From the NCBI GenBank assembly GCA_903923795.1, contig CAIXYX010000113.1, forward strand, positions 1 through 19,311: a DNA stretch of 19,311 bases, given 5' to 3'. The notes beneath the pieces were generated by a model that was given only the letters and a program-made list of their open reading frames with translations, was not told the DNA's origin and ran no database searches. The stretch's first letter is position 1. Each line of letters opens with the position of its first letter. Made by a program: the position numbers and the translations under genes. The stretch is from an uncultured Microcaldota archaeon. Lineage in GTDB: Archaea > Micrarchaeota > Micrarchaeia > Anstonellales > Anstonellaceae. Shown here piece by piece: positions 6,640 through 13,038 of the stretch.

Positions 6640-9465
6640 GTGATTCTTATTCGGCGTTATTCACTGCAAATACTTCTCATCATATTATGCTTGCCCACAC
6701 TGACAGCCCTGACTGACATAACTGTCTGCGGTTTCAACGCAACAAGCGCGGGGGAAACATACAGGCTCACCGCCAACCTGAGCTGCGGGAATTCGAGCGG
6801 AGTAGATGTGCTTGCGGAGAATGTCACCATAGACTGCATGAGCTTCGCCATCTACGGGGACAATTCGGGCGCCGCTTTCGCCATATATTCGGGCCAAAAC
6901 AACACATCAGTGCAGAACTGCGGCATGGATGGATTTTTGGATGGCATAATATACGAAAACTCCTCGGGCGGCTTTATCATCAACAACACAATCAACCATG
7001 CCGGTCAGAACGGCATCCGCGTCATATCCGGCGCGGGCAACACCATTACCGGCAACACCGTGCAGACGAATTCCGCCAGCCCGGCGTTCGGCGCCATATC
7101 CCTCAGCGAGAGCGATTCCAATAACATAAGCCTCAACACCGCCGATTCGGCCTCCGCATCAGACAACTCCGCACCGGCCATCAGACTGCACGATGCGCCG
7201 AATAATCTTTTCGCCAACAACACGCTCATCGTATCCTCGAATTCCACCCCGGCAGTATCTGCTTCGGCGGGGTCCGGCGGAAATACATTTTATCACAACA
7301 GCCTCACCTCACAAGTGTGGGTAGATGATTCGAACGGCACAAATGAATACAACACAACAGACGAAGGAAACATCTACTACACGCTTGACACCACGCCTGC
7401 TTGGGGGGTTTTGGACCTGATAAACAACGGAACCAACAGTTGGGCGGTCTCTGGCGCGAACTGGCCGCTCAATGCAACGAACTCCGCCGGCGGCTGGATT
7501 GGCATGGGGGCGGACTGGCACCCTTACACCCCGATATATTCATTCAGATGCGGCAATCTCAACCAGATAGGCGGAGCATACCAGATGAGCGCAGACCTGC
7601 AAATCAACGGCTCCACCTGCTTTGATATCGTCGCCGCCAATGTCACGCTGGACTGCAATGGAAAAACCATCTATGGAAATAATTCGAGCGCCACGGCAGG
7701 CATTTTCTCGAACCAGCCCGGCACAATGGTGAAGAATTGCCGTATAGAGAACTTCTCTATTGGCATCAATTTGAGCGGGGATGCGGCAGACGGCGCGAAT
7801 ATCACGAACAACACCATCAGCATCACATACTCAACGTCGTGCTCGCAGACGGATGGGACGTGCAGCGGCCTGTTTGTCTATGGTGGGGATGACGGATGGT
7901 TCGCAGACAATCAAATAAGGGCGTACCAGTCGGCCATAGACATCATGGGGGGAGCCGACCGAAACCAAATCATGCGCAACAACGCCACGGCCAGTCTTGC
8001 GGCCATACTCGTTGATTCAAGCTCCAACAACACAATATCATACAACAACGCAACCGCGACGGGCGATGAGGCAATCAATATATTCGCCGGCACGGGCAAC
8101 ACGGTCGAATACAACAATGCAACAACAGTCAATCTGGGCGTATGGGTCTCGTCAGGCTCGAACAATACGGTTCAGGGCAACAACATCACGGCGACGGGCG
8201 CGGATGCGGTCTTTATAGACAACAGCCATGGCAATCTTGTCCAATACAACAGCATATCGGCCAACAACAGCACCATCTTCGTCCAATCGGACTCGAACAC
8301 CCTCCAGTATAATACAATCGTGGCCCTGGGCGCAAATGCAATCAATGTCCTCTTCAGTTCCAACAACACCATCAGGCACAACAACGCGACGGCCGGCGGG
8401 GATTATGCAGTGCATCTTCAGGCGAAGGACAATTCAAACAACACATTCTTCAACAACACGCTCAAGGCGGGCAATTCCACGAACGGGAGAACTGTCATCA
8501 GCATAGAGAACGAAACATCGGGGGGCAACCTGTTTTATGCCAACAACATAACGGGCTCTATTTGGGTGTCGAATGCGAACGAAACAAACCAGTTCAACAC
8601 TTCGAGCATGGGCAACATATACTATCTCGCAAATGGCACGCAGTCATGGGATGTTTTTGCCATCTTGCAGAACGGCTCATCAGTGTGGGCGAGCTCGGGC
8701 GCAGACAGGCCGTTCAATCACGTAACGGTCCGAACTCACTGGGCAGGCGTGGGGCAGGACTGGCATCCGTACACCACCAAAATCCAAAGCCCTGACCCGG
8801 TCCCTGACCCTGCCTCCGGAGGCGGGAGCAGCGGGCTTCGGTATCCTATTTATCTTGACCAGACATTCGACTGCGCAAAAGCCACGCTGACAATAACGGC
8901 AACGGATGAGTATGGCCACACAGTGCATGGAATAGACATCTCGCTGCGCAAAAATTTCGCCGAGACCGACAGACAAACGGCAGATTCGCACGGCGTGGCA
9001 GTGTTCGGCATATCCACAGACGGGAATTATAACGCGGTCAGCCTCGTGTCAGGGCCTTATCTGCAGGGATATACGCAGCCGGTCTTTCTCAAACTCTGCC
9101 CCGCACCGCCTGCGCCCAAAGAGAATTCTGCCAGCATCGGGAGAAATGCGGAGGCCGGAAATTCCCGCGGCAGTCCGGAGCTGTCGACAAACTCGGCTAT
9201 ATTGAACTCCTCCTCCCTCAATAAGACGGGGATTGGCCAGAACGCATCAGACGGCCAAATCGATGTGAACAGGACACCCGCGCCTTCCGAATATTCACAG
9301 ACGCCCCAATACAGGCTATTATCAGACAGAGCCATGCCAGAGCCGGCGATGTACGCCCCCATTATCCTGTTCAGCGTGCTTCTGGCAGCGGTGATCGGCG
9401 GCGCGATATTTCTGGTCCACAAGCGCCGCACAAGAGGAAGAACTGCCGAAAGAAAAAGACGCTGA
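6640..9465 (+). CDS. Large secreted right-handed beta-helix surface protein, C-terminally anchored
   Basis: A 941-residue exported protein read from GTG. It has a signal peptide (about 1-25), then two homologous modules. The first runs from C30 to about 299 and the second from C304 to about 713. Each opens with a Cys-led strand (FNATSAGETYRLTANLSC; GNLNQIGGAYQMSADLQI), passes an N-V-T-[IL]-D-C strand and Asn-rich NNT/SNN coils typical of PbH1 or NosD-like parallel beta-helices, and closes with GNIYY and DWHPYT. A beta-sandwich regulatory-like domain follows (about 733-820), then a Ser/Asn/Pro-rich linker. A single helix begins after M904 and ends in a strongly basic tail. The segment before the helix contains Pro-Glu-Pro. 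Such folds bind or cleave polysaccharide or serve as adhesins; no catalytic residues are recognisable. Sequons are very abundant, which fits a glycosylated surface protein. Confidence 0.88.
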   Translation: MILIRRYSLQILLIILCLPTLTALTDITVCGFNATSAGETYRLTANLSCGNSSGVDVLAENVTIDCMSFAIYGDNSGAAFAIYSGQNNTSVQNCGMDGFLDGIIYENSSGGFIINNTINHAGQNGIRVISGAGNTITGNTVQTNSASPAFGAISLSESDSNNISLNTADSASASDNSAPAIRLHDAPNNLFANNTLIVSSNSTPAVSASAGSGGNTFYHNSLTSQVWVDDSNGTNEYNTTDEGNIYYTLDTTPAWGVLDLINNGTNSWAVSGANWPLNATNSAGGWIGMGADWHPYTPIYSFRCGNLNQIGGAYQMSADLQINGSTCFDIVAANVTLDCNGKTIYGNNSSATAGIFSNQPGTMVKNCRIENFSIGINLSGDAADGANITNNTISITYSTSCSQTDGTCSGLFVYGGDDGWFADNQIRAYQSAIDIMGGADRNQIMRNNATASLAAILVDSSSNNTISYNNATATGDEAINIFAGTGNTVEYNNATTVNLGVWVSSGSNNTVQGNNITATGADAVFIDNSHGNLVQYNSISANNSTIFVQSDSNTLQYNTIVALGANAINVLFSSNNTIRHNNATAGGDYAVHLQAKDNSNNTFFNNTLKAGNSTNGRTVISIENETSGGNLFYANNITGSIWVSNANETNQFNTSSMGNIYYLANGTQSWDVFAILQNGSSVWASSGADRPFNHVTVRTHWAGVGQDWHPYTTKIQSPDPVPDPASGGGSSGLRYPIYLDQTFDCAKATLTITATDEYGHTVHGIDISLRKNFAETDRQTADSHGVAVFGISTDGNYNAVSLVSGPYLQGYTQPVFLKLCPAPPAPKENSASIGRNAEAGNSRGSPELSTNSAILNSSSLNKTGIGQNASDGQIDVNRTPAPSEYSQTPQYRLLSDRAMPEPAMYAPIILFSVLLAAVIGGAIFLVHKRRTRGRTAERKRR

Positions 9466-9490
9466 ACCGCCTGAAAATTCGGATTTATGA

Positions 9491-9697
9491 CTACTCGTTG
9501 ACCGCTTTTTCAGATTCCAGCGCATAGGCGAGCATGAGGCCCACGATGGGCACGCCCAGGACGATGAGTGATTTCATCTGCCCCAGCTCGAGCTTTGAGA
9601 GGTCAATCAGCTCCCAGAGCGCGACCATGACCACGAGGAGGATGAGCATTGCATGCAGAGGCTGGTTGCGGACTGAAATCATAGGACCACTAGGCAT
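9491..9697 (-). CDS. Small two-helix membrane protein (orphan)
   Basis: A 68-residue protein with two hydrophobic segments (about 13-31 and 44-60), joined by a short charged loop (ELIDLSKLELGQMK) and ending in a charged tail (ESEKAVNE). The ATG at 9697 is about 40 nt from the shared AT box at 9733-9740. An internal ATG at 9682 would give 63 residues and is also possible. The frame stays open much further upstream, but that part is antisense to tspO and has no protein-like character. The gene converges with the beta-helix gene, whose stop is 25 nt away. No family recognised. Confidence 0.7.
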   Translation of the reverse strand: MPSGPMISVRNQPLHAMLILLVVMVALWELIDLSKLELGQMKSLIVLGVPIVGLMLAYALESEKAVNE

Positions 9698-9732
9698 TGT
9701 TGAACATGTTGGGGGAATTAGACCCCAAAGCC

Positions 9733-9740
9733 ATTTTAAC
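9733..9740. promoter_or_regulatory. Shared AT box between tspO and the divergent small membrane gene
   Basis: ATTTTAAC (plus), GTTAAAAT (minus). It lies 24 nt before the tspO ATG and about 40 nt before the opposite ATG at 9697. It is the only AT-rich element in this 63-nt divergent gap. Confidence 0.45.
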
Positions 9741-9760
9741 ATTCCCCCGGATGGCAAAAC

Positions 9761-10321
9761 ATGCAAACAAGAGGAAAAATCAACAAAAATGGAGCCGGGC
9801 GGAAATCCTCCCCGAAAAATGTCGGGCGAGGGACGGAGCGCGAAAACAGAATCAACTGGCCCGCGCTGGTGTTCGCGATACTTATCTGCGAGATGGCTGG
9901 CGCCATAGGCTCCATATTCACGGTTGATGCCGTCGGCGGATGGTATGCCGCATTGCAAAAGCCCTTCTTCACGCCGCCGGCATGGGTGTTTATGCCGGTG
10001 TGGATAATCCTGTATGCCGTGATGGGCATCGCGGCATATATCGTCTGGCGCAAAGGGATGCACAAGCCAAACGTGCAGCATGCGCTCATATTCTTCGTTC
10101 TGCAACTAATTGTCAATGTCAAATGGTCGCTGCTTTTCTTTGGCATGCATTCGCCTATTCTGGCCCTCATCGCCATCATCGTGCTGCTCGCGCTGATTTG
10201 CGTAACAGCATTCAAATTCTACCGCATCGATGAGCGGGCGGGCTATCTTTTCATCCCCTACATTGCGTGGGTGATTTTCGCCATGCTGCTAAATGCAACG
10301 ATATGGCAGCTCAACGCCTGA
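9761..10321 (+). CDS. tspO: TspO/MBR family membrane protein
   Basis: A five-helix integral membrane protein related to the tryptophan-rich sensory protein and the mitochondrial translocator protein. These bind tetrapyrroles and are linked to stress signalling and porphyrin handling. The conserved features are present: a WYAALQKPFFTPPAWVFMPVW segment after helix 1, Arg at the end of helix 2 (IVWRKGMHKP), the Asn/Trp of helix 3 (IVNVKWSLLFFG) and a final helix ending in ATIWQLNA. At 186 residues it is longer than usual because a basic extension of about 30 residues precedes the first helix. No alternative ATG, GTG or TTG was found between the extension and the core, and the ATG is 24 nt from a TATA-like box, so the extension looks real. 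It converges on the next gene with a 15-nt gap. Confidence 0.92.
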   Translation: MQTRGKINKNGAGRKSSPKNVGRGTERENRINWPALVFAILICEMAGAIGSIFTVDAVGGWYAALQKPFFTPPAWVFMPVWIILYAVMGIAAYIVWRKGMHKPNVQHALIFFVLQLIVNVKWSLLFFGMHSPILALIAIIVLLALICVTAFKFYRIDERAGYLFIPYIAWVIFAMLLNATIWQLNA

Positions 10322-10336
10322 AAAACAACGGCCCGA

Positions 10337-10744
10337 TTATAGATTGCTCTCAAGCTCGGCCAATGCATGGGCATAGATGCCACAGATGAGTATCTTGTTA
10401 TAGAACACAGGGTCGTGCGCCTTTGACTCGAATTGGGGTTTCAGGTCATGATTCTCGCGAGGGTCGACACCGTGCCTTTTTTTGGCGACCTTGGCGAATC
10501 TCTCGACATCCTTGATATCAAAGCTGGCACTCTGCACGATGACTTTTGACATGTGATGCAGGTCTTCAGGAGTGTAAGCGTGCGCCCTGGAGATGAAGAA
10601 CTCACGCGTGTGGAGGTAATATGCCTCGAATTTGACCTCTTTGGGCCGCAAAAGACGCGAGAAGAAGGAGAAAATCTTGGATCCTGTTCCATCTCCAGTC
10701 GCATTATCGCTTAGGTTGCGGAAAATCTGCTTCAGTTTTGCCAT
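10337..10744 (-). CDS. Orphan soluble protein, mixed helical
   Basis: A 135-residue cytoplasmic protein with no recognised family. The N-terminus is an amphipathic basic helix (KLKQIFRNLSD), followed by a Gly/Asp-rich turn and a hydrophobic segment (KIFSFFSRLLRPK) that might touch the membrane. A His- and Phe-rich helical core comes next (YLHTREFFISRAHAYTPE, then FDIKDVERFAKVAKKRHG). The C-terminus is a helix carrying NKILICGIYAHALAELES. I prefer the ATG at 10744 over the one three codons upstream (10753), because it is 26 nt from the TATA-like box at 10765-10774. The closing helix is typical of a packed helical bundle, but I infer no function. Confidence 0.75.
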   Translation of the reverse strand: MAKLKQIFRNLSDNATGDGTGSKIFSFFSRLLRPKEVKFEAYYLHTREFFISRAHAYTPEDLHHMSKVIVQSASFDIKDVERFAKVAKKRHGVDPRENHDLKPQFESKAHDPVFYNKILICGIYAHALAELESNL

Positions 10745-10764
10745 GAGAGGCATTGGGAGCCAAG

Positions 10765-10774
10765 GATTTTATTA
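10765..10774 (-). promoter_or_regulatory. TATA-like box of the orphan soluble protein gene
   Basis: The minus strand reads TAATAAAATC, about 26 nt before the ATG at 10744. It directly abuts the downstream copy of the 19-bp tandem repeat, so the repeat occupies the position where a BRE element would sit. Confidence 0.5.
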
Positions 10775-10812
10775 CTAACGAAAAACCGCTCAGCTAACGA
10801 AAAACCGCTCAG
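10775..10812 (-). repeat. Perfect 19-bp tandem duplication spanning a stop codon
   Basis: On the minus strand the unit CTGAGCGGTTTTTCGTTAG occurs twice with no mismatch and no spacer (10812-10794 and 10793-10775). The TGA in the first copy is the stop codon of the adjacent membrane protein gene, and the second copy repeats the TGA and the T5 tract. A partial third copy of the GAGCGGTT core lies just inside the coding region. The doubled T5 tract could act as a tandem archaeal terminator. Confidence 0.95.
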
Positions 10813-11093
10813 TTGCGGCCCGAACCGCTCGACTTGAAAAATCCGGCCACGAAACCAAGAGCCGCGCCGATTGCGGGAAGGCTCGGGCTCGACACTCCGA
10901 AAGAGCGGAAGCCGTCAGTGACCAATGGGCCTATTATCGGGGCCATCGATACAATCCAGCCCGTGATTGCTCCGACCAGTGCGCCGAATATGGCGAAGAG
11001 GAAGATGGCGATGATGCCCAACGTGGCGGCTACGATGCCCGCCAACGCGGCCACTGCGCCGACGCTTATGGCTTTGAGGACAGACGATACCAT
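10809..11093 (-). CDS. Small Gly/Ala-rich membrane protein (orphan)
   Basis: A 94-residue protein, mostly hydrophobic, with three probable membrane segments: about 4-24, 26-48 (rich in Gly and Ala, with an AIFGALVGAITGWIVS stretch) and 70-85. It ends in a short polar tail (KSSGSGRN). The Gly-zipper-like spacing suggests tight helix packing or oligomerisation, which is inference. The ATG at 11093 was chosen over a GTG at 11102. A TATA-like box at 11108-11117 is only 20 nt away, closer than for neighbouring genes, so the promoter may instead lie in the T-rich stretch further upstream. Its stop codon lies in the first copy of the 19-bp tandem repeat. Confidence 0.7.
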   Translation of the reverse strand: MVSSVLKAISVGAVAALAGIVAATLGIIAIFLFAIFGALVGAITGWIVSMAPIIGPLVTDGFRSFGVSSPSLPAIGAALGFVAGFFKSSGSGRN

Positions 11094-11107
11094 GGAAATC
11101 ACGACCA

Positions 11108-11117
11108 GATTTATTCA
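11108..11117 (-). promoter_or_regulatory. Possible TATA-like box of the Gly/Ala-rich membrane gene
   Basis: The minus strand reads TGAATAAATC. The spacing to the ATG (20 nt) is shorter than in other genes here, so confidence is low. Confidence 0.3.
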
Positions 11118-11134
11118 CGTTGAATTGACAAGAT

Positions 11135-11158
11135 GAAAAATGAATTAAAAAATAAAAC
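11135..11158 (-). terminator. T-rich terminator of the Lys-tailed membrane protein gene
   Basis: In the minus direction three T-runs (T4, T6, T5) follow within 40 nt of the stop at 11171, with no clear hairpin. Serial T-runs are the usual archaeal termination signal. Confidence 0.5.
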
Positions 11159-11170
11159 AGACGCGGCTAT

Positions 11171-11560
11171 TTAGCGCCGGCCTTTCTTTGCAGCCTTCTT
11201 TTTGGCTGGCGTCCGTGCGCGGGGTTTTGCCGCAACTGGCGGCGGAGCGGGCTCAAATGCGTCCTCCTGCTCTGGCGCGGCCTGCTCTGCTTGGGGCGCG
11301 GCCATGACATTGCCCGCTTCGGCCATGCGCTCGCGCATGACATCCTCGGCAGTCTTTTTGCGCGGGTTGAGCACCCATTGCGCAGTGGTGACCACGATGG
11401 CGATCATGCCCGCGTAGAGTGCGATGTTCGAGAGGGGAGTGTCGAGCGAGATGCCCAAGTAAGAGCTGAGGAACTGCTGCGCACCGGCCCACACGAGCGC
11501 GATGAATATGAATGATATCACGAACAGTTTGATCAGGCGCAGGATCTCTTTTGTTTGCAT
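11171..11560 (-). CDS. Two-helix membrane protein with A/P/E linker and histone-H1-like Lys tail
   Basis: A 129-residue protein. Two membrane helices (about 8-28 and 42-62) are followed by a charged cytoplasmic helix (KKTAEDVMRERMAEAG), an Ala/Pro/Glu-rich linker, and a C-terminus of Ala-Lys-Arg repeats (ending PAKKKAAKKGRR). The tail resembles the DNA-binding tails of histone H1 and bacterial HU or AlgP proteins, so this could tether nucleic acid or ribosomes to the membrane; that is inference from composition alone. The start at 11560 is fixed by a strong Shine-Dalgarno (AGGAGGG) 5 nt upstream, the clearest one in the window. An in-frame ATG at 11632 lies on the TATA box and is rejected. 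No family recognised. Confidence 0.8.
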   Translation of the reverse strand: MQTKEILRLIKLFVISFIFIALVWAGAQQFLSSYLGISLDTPLSNIALYAGMIAIVVTTAQWVLNPRKKTAEDVMRERMAEAGNVMAAPQAEQAAPEQEDAFEPAPPPVAAKPRARTPAKKKAAKKGRR

Positions 11561-11565
11561 AATCT

Positions 11566-11572
11566 CCCTCCT
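11566..11572 (-). promoter_or_regulatory. Strong Shine-Dalgarno deciding the start at 11560
   Basis: The minus strand reads AGGAGGG, 5 nt before the ATG. It contrasts with the mostly leaderless neighbours. Confidence 0.8.
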
Positions 11573-11630
11573 ATTGGGCGGGACACGCCCGGCGTTTGGA
11601 CTATGGTATTGGCTATAGCATTCCGAGTTC

Positions 11631-11639
11631 ATTTATAAA
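11631..11639 (-). promoter_or_regulatory. TATA box of the Lys-tailed membrane protein gene
   Basis: The minus strand reads TTTATAAAT, about 75 nt before the ATG at 11560. It predicts a leader of about 50 nt, consistent with the Shine-Dalgarno found there. Confidence 0.55.
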
Positions 11640-11712
11640 ACTTCTTCCGCGCTCCTGTTAGACAAACTGCGAAGTGACAAGGCCGCTGATGCAGGTCTAC
11701 GCCGCAGTTCTT

Positions 11713-12672
11713 TCAGGCCGGCAGAATCATGCTCCCGCACTCGACATCATCGATGAAAATGGAGCCGGGCTCGCCCTGCGGGGGCCAGGTGTCGAAGCGG
11801 CAGGTCACATAAAGCGCGCCGCTTAGCAGGGAATCGGGGGAGCCGGATGAATTCGTCGAATCCGCGTACCCGTAGGCATCACCAATTGAGCGAGTGAAAT
11901 TGCTTTTTCCGCAGTTCCACGACAGATTGGCCGACGGCTCCTGATTGTAGAACATCAGTTTGGCCGAATAAGTGGTTGTCGTGCCGTTGCGCTCCTCGCC
12001 CTGGCTGTTGGCCGAGATGAGGCACGAGGGTTTGGCGAACACCTCCACGACCGGGTCGACCTCGAGCGGCGTGGACGCGCAGACATAGCCGTCGAGCGCT
12101 ACCCACACCGTCTGCGGGCCGGCGTCGGGGTATAGACAGATTCGGGTGGAGTCGAAATGCCCGCCATTGCCGTTGCTGCGTACCTCGTCACCGCACGTGT
12201 ATGTGATGTCTTCGCCGTTCGGCGCATTGCCGATGAAGCGTATCTCCGACTCGGAACCTGCCTTGATGATGCTTGGCGTGGCGCTGACCGAGCAGGAGCG
12301 GGTGGAGAAGCTGCCGTTGGTGGAGTCGCGGACGGCGCTGCCGGTGGTGTTCGGCGTGATTATGACTGCGGGCGGCGATGGAGGCGGAGAAACAGAACCG
12401 TTCGTGATGATTGGCGGCGTCTGATTGATTGGCGGGGAGGTCTGGTTCTGCGGAGCGGGGGGAGAGGTGTTTTGGATGGGGCTTTGATTAATGGCAGGTG
12501 TATTATTTGCCGTCGTGTTGTTGGCAGATGGCACGGCAGGCGATTGGTTATTGGCGGCCGGAATAACGGCGGACGTGTTGTTTTTGGCGGGCGCGGACAA
12601 AAAGCCCATGCAGCCGCACAAGAGAATAAGCGAGACGCCCAAAGCAGCCAGAACAAGTGTGCAACGAACCAT
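11713..12672 (-). CDS. Secreted lipoprotein with Asn/Pro/Thr-rich stalk
   Basis: A 319-residue exported lipoprotein with no recognised family. The signal sequence ends in LLCGC, which places the lipidated Cys at 21. A stalk of about 90 residues, rich in Asn, Pro, Ser and Thr and full of N-x-S/T sequons, follows and should be heavily glycosylated. The C-terminal 190 residues hold two Ig-like beta-sandwich domains with paired cysteines. One begins around RSCSVSATPSIIKAGSES, which resembles the A and B strands of archaeal and bacterial surface Ig folds. The second begins around KPSCLISANSQGEE. The ATG at 12672 lies 26 nt from a TATA-like box and directly after GAGGAG. It stands in a block of envelope genes and probably displays a binding domain above the S-layer or membrane. 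Confidence 0.83.
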   Translation of the reverse strand: MVRCTLVLAALGVSLILLCGCMGFLSAPAKNNTSAVIPAANNQSPAVPSANNTTANNTPAINQSPIQNTSPPAPQNQTSPPINQTPPIITNGSVSPPPSPPAVIITPNTTGSAVRDSTNGSFSTRSCSVSATPSIIKAGSESEIRFIGNAPNGEDITYTCGDEVRSNGNGGHFDSTRICLYPDAGPQTVWVALDGYVCASTPLEVDPVVEVFAKPSCLISANSQGEERNGTTTTYSAKLMFYNQEPSANLSWNCGKSNFTRSIGDAYGYADSTNSSGSPDSLLSGALYVTCRFDTWPPQGEPGSIFIDDVECGSMILPA

Positions 12673-12692
12673 GGCTCCTCTTCTTTGGGCGG

Positions 12693-12702
12693 AATTTAAA
12701 TT
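12693..12702 (-). promoter_or_regulatory. TATA-like box of the lipoprotein gene
   Basis: AATTTAAATT, a perfect palindrome, centred about 26 nt before the ATG at 12672. Confidence 0.5.
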
Positions 12703-12744
12703 CGTGCGTGTTTCATGGCCCGAACCTTGGTTTTCTCCCGGAAG

Positions 12745-13005
12745 TTATTTCTTCGGCCGGCCGAAGGAATAGATTGCCGGCTGGACAAGCACGAGCCAGA
12801 GCAGCAGGCTGCCGGCCACAAAACCGGTTGGAATATACCACGGCAGGCCGGGGAAGCTCCAAAGCCACGCGATGACGAAGAGGAGGTCGGTGAACAACAG
12901 CGAGCCGAGGCTTATCATCTCAAGGCGCGCGCGAAGGGCCGAAATCTCCTCGAGCGAGTGGGCAGACAGGTTTTTTGGTTTTTTGTCGTTTTTGGGTTCG
13001 GCCAT
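12745..13005 (-). CDS. Small two-helix membrane protein downstream of the deaminase fusion (orphan)
   Basis: An 86-residue protein. A Lys-rich N-terminus and a short amphipathic helix (SLEEISALRARLEMISLG) precede two membrane helices (about 33-50 and 59-80) and a Lys-Lys end. It starts 16 nt after the stop of the kinase-deaminase fusion, has no TATA-like box of its own, and is probably co-transcribed with it. Its Shine-Dalgarno AGGTGA (13016-13011) lies in the second copy of a 16-bp tandem duplication of the deaminase gene's last codons. No function is recognised. Given the operon, a partner role for the deaminase is possible but unsupported. Confidence 0.75.
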   Translation of the reverse strand: MAEPKNDKKPKNLSAHSLEEISALRARLEMISLGSLLFTDLLFVIAWLWSFPGLPWYIPTGFVAGSLLLWLVLVQPAIYSFGRPKK

Positions 13006-13006
13006 C

Positions 13007-13038
13007 TATTTCACCTTGAATTTATTTCACCTTGAATT
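13007..13038 (-). repeat. Perfect 16-bp tandem duplication spanning a stop codon
   Basis: On the minus strand AATTCAAGGTGAAATA occurs twice without spacer or mismatch (13038-13023 and 13022-13007). The first copy encodes the last residues (F-K-V-K) of the deaminase fusion and the first two bases of its TAA. The second copy lies in the 16-nt intergenic gap, where its AGGTGA serves as Shine-Dalgarno for the next gene. Confidence 0.95.
13011..13016 (-). promoter_or_regulatory. Shine-Dalgarno contained in the duplicated gene end
   Basis: The minus strand reads AGGTGA, 5 nt before the ATG at 13005, and matches the GGAGGTGA-type archaeal site. The identical hexamer in the first repeat copy is coding (Lys-Val-Lys). 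Confidence 0.7.

Noticed and set aside
6045..6716. Long plus-strand open frame antisense to the 68-residue gene
   Set aside because: It runs through a terminator hairpin, a shared promoter, a lipoprotein gene in another frame and the next promoter. Its composition is not protein-like.
9457..9482. Possible further stop-codon duplication at the beta-helix gene end (CGCTGAA, CGCCTGAA)
   Set aside because: Only 7-8 bases with an indel; too short to separate from chance.
12157..12699. 180-codon plus-strand open frame antisense to the lipoprotein gene
   Set aside because: Gly/Arg-rich low-complexity translation that mirrors the Pro/Asn-rich stalk of the real gene.
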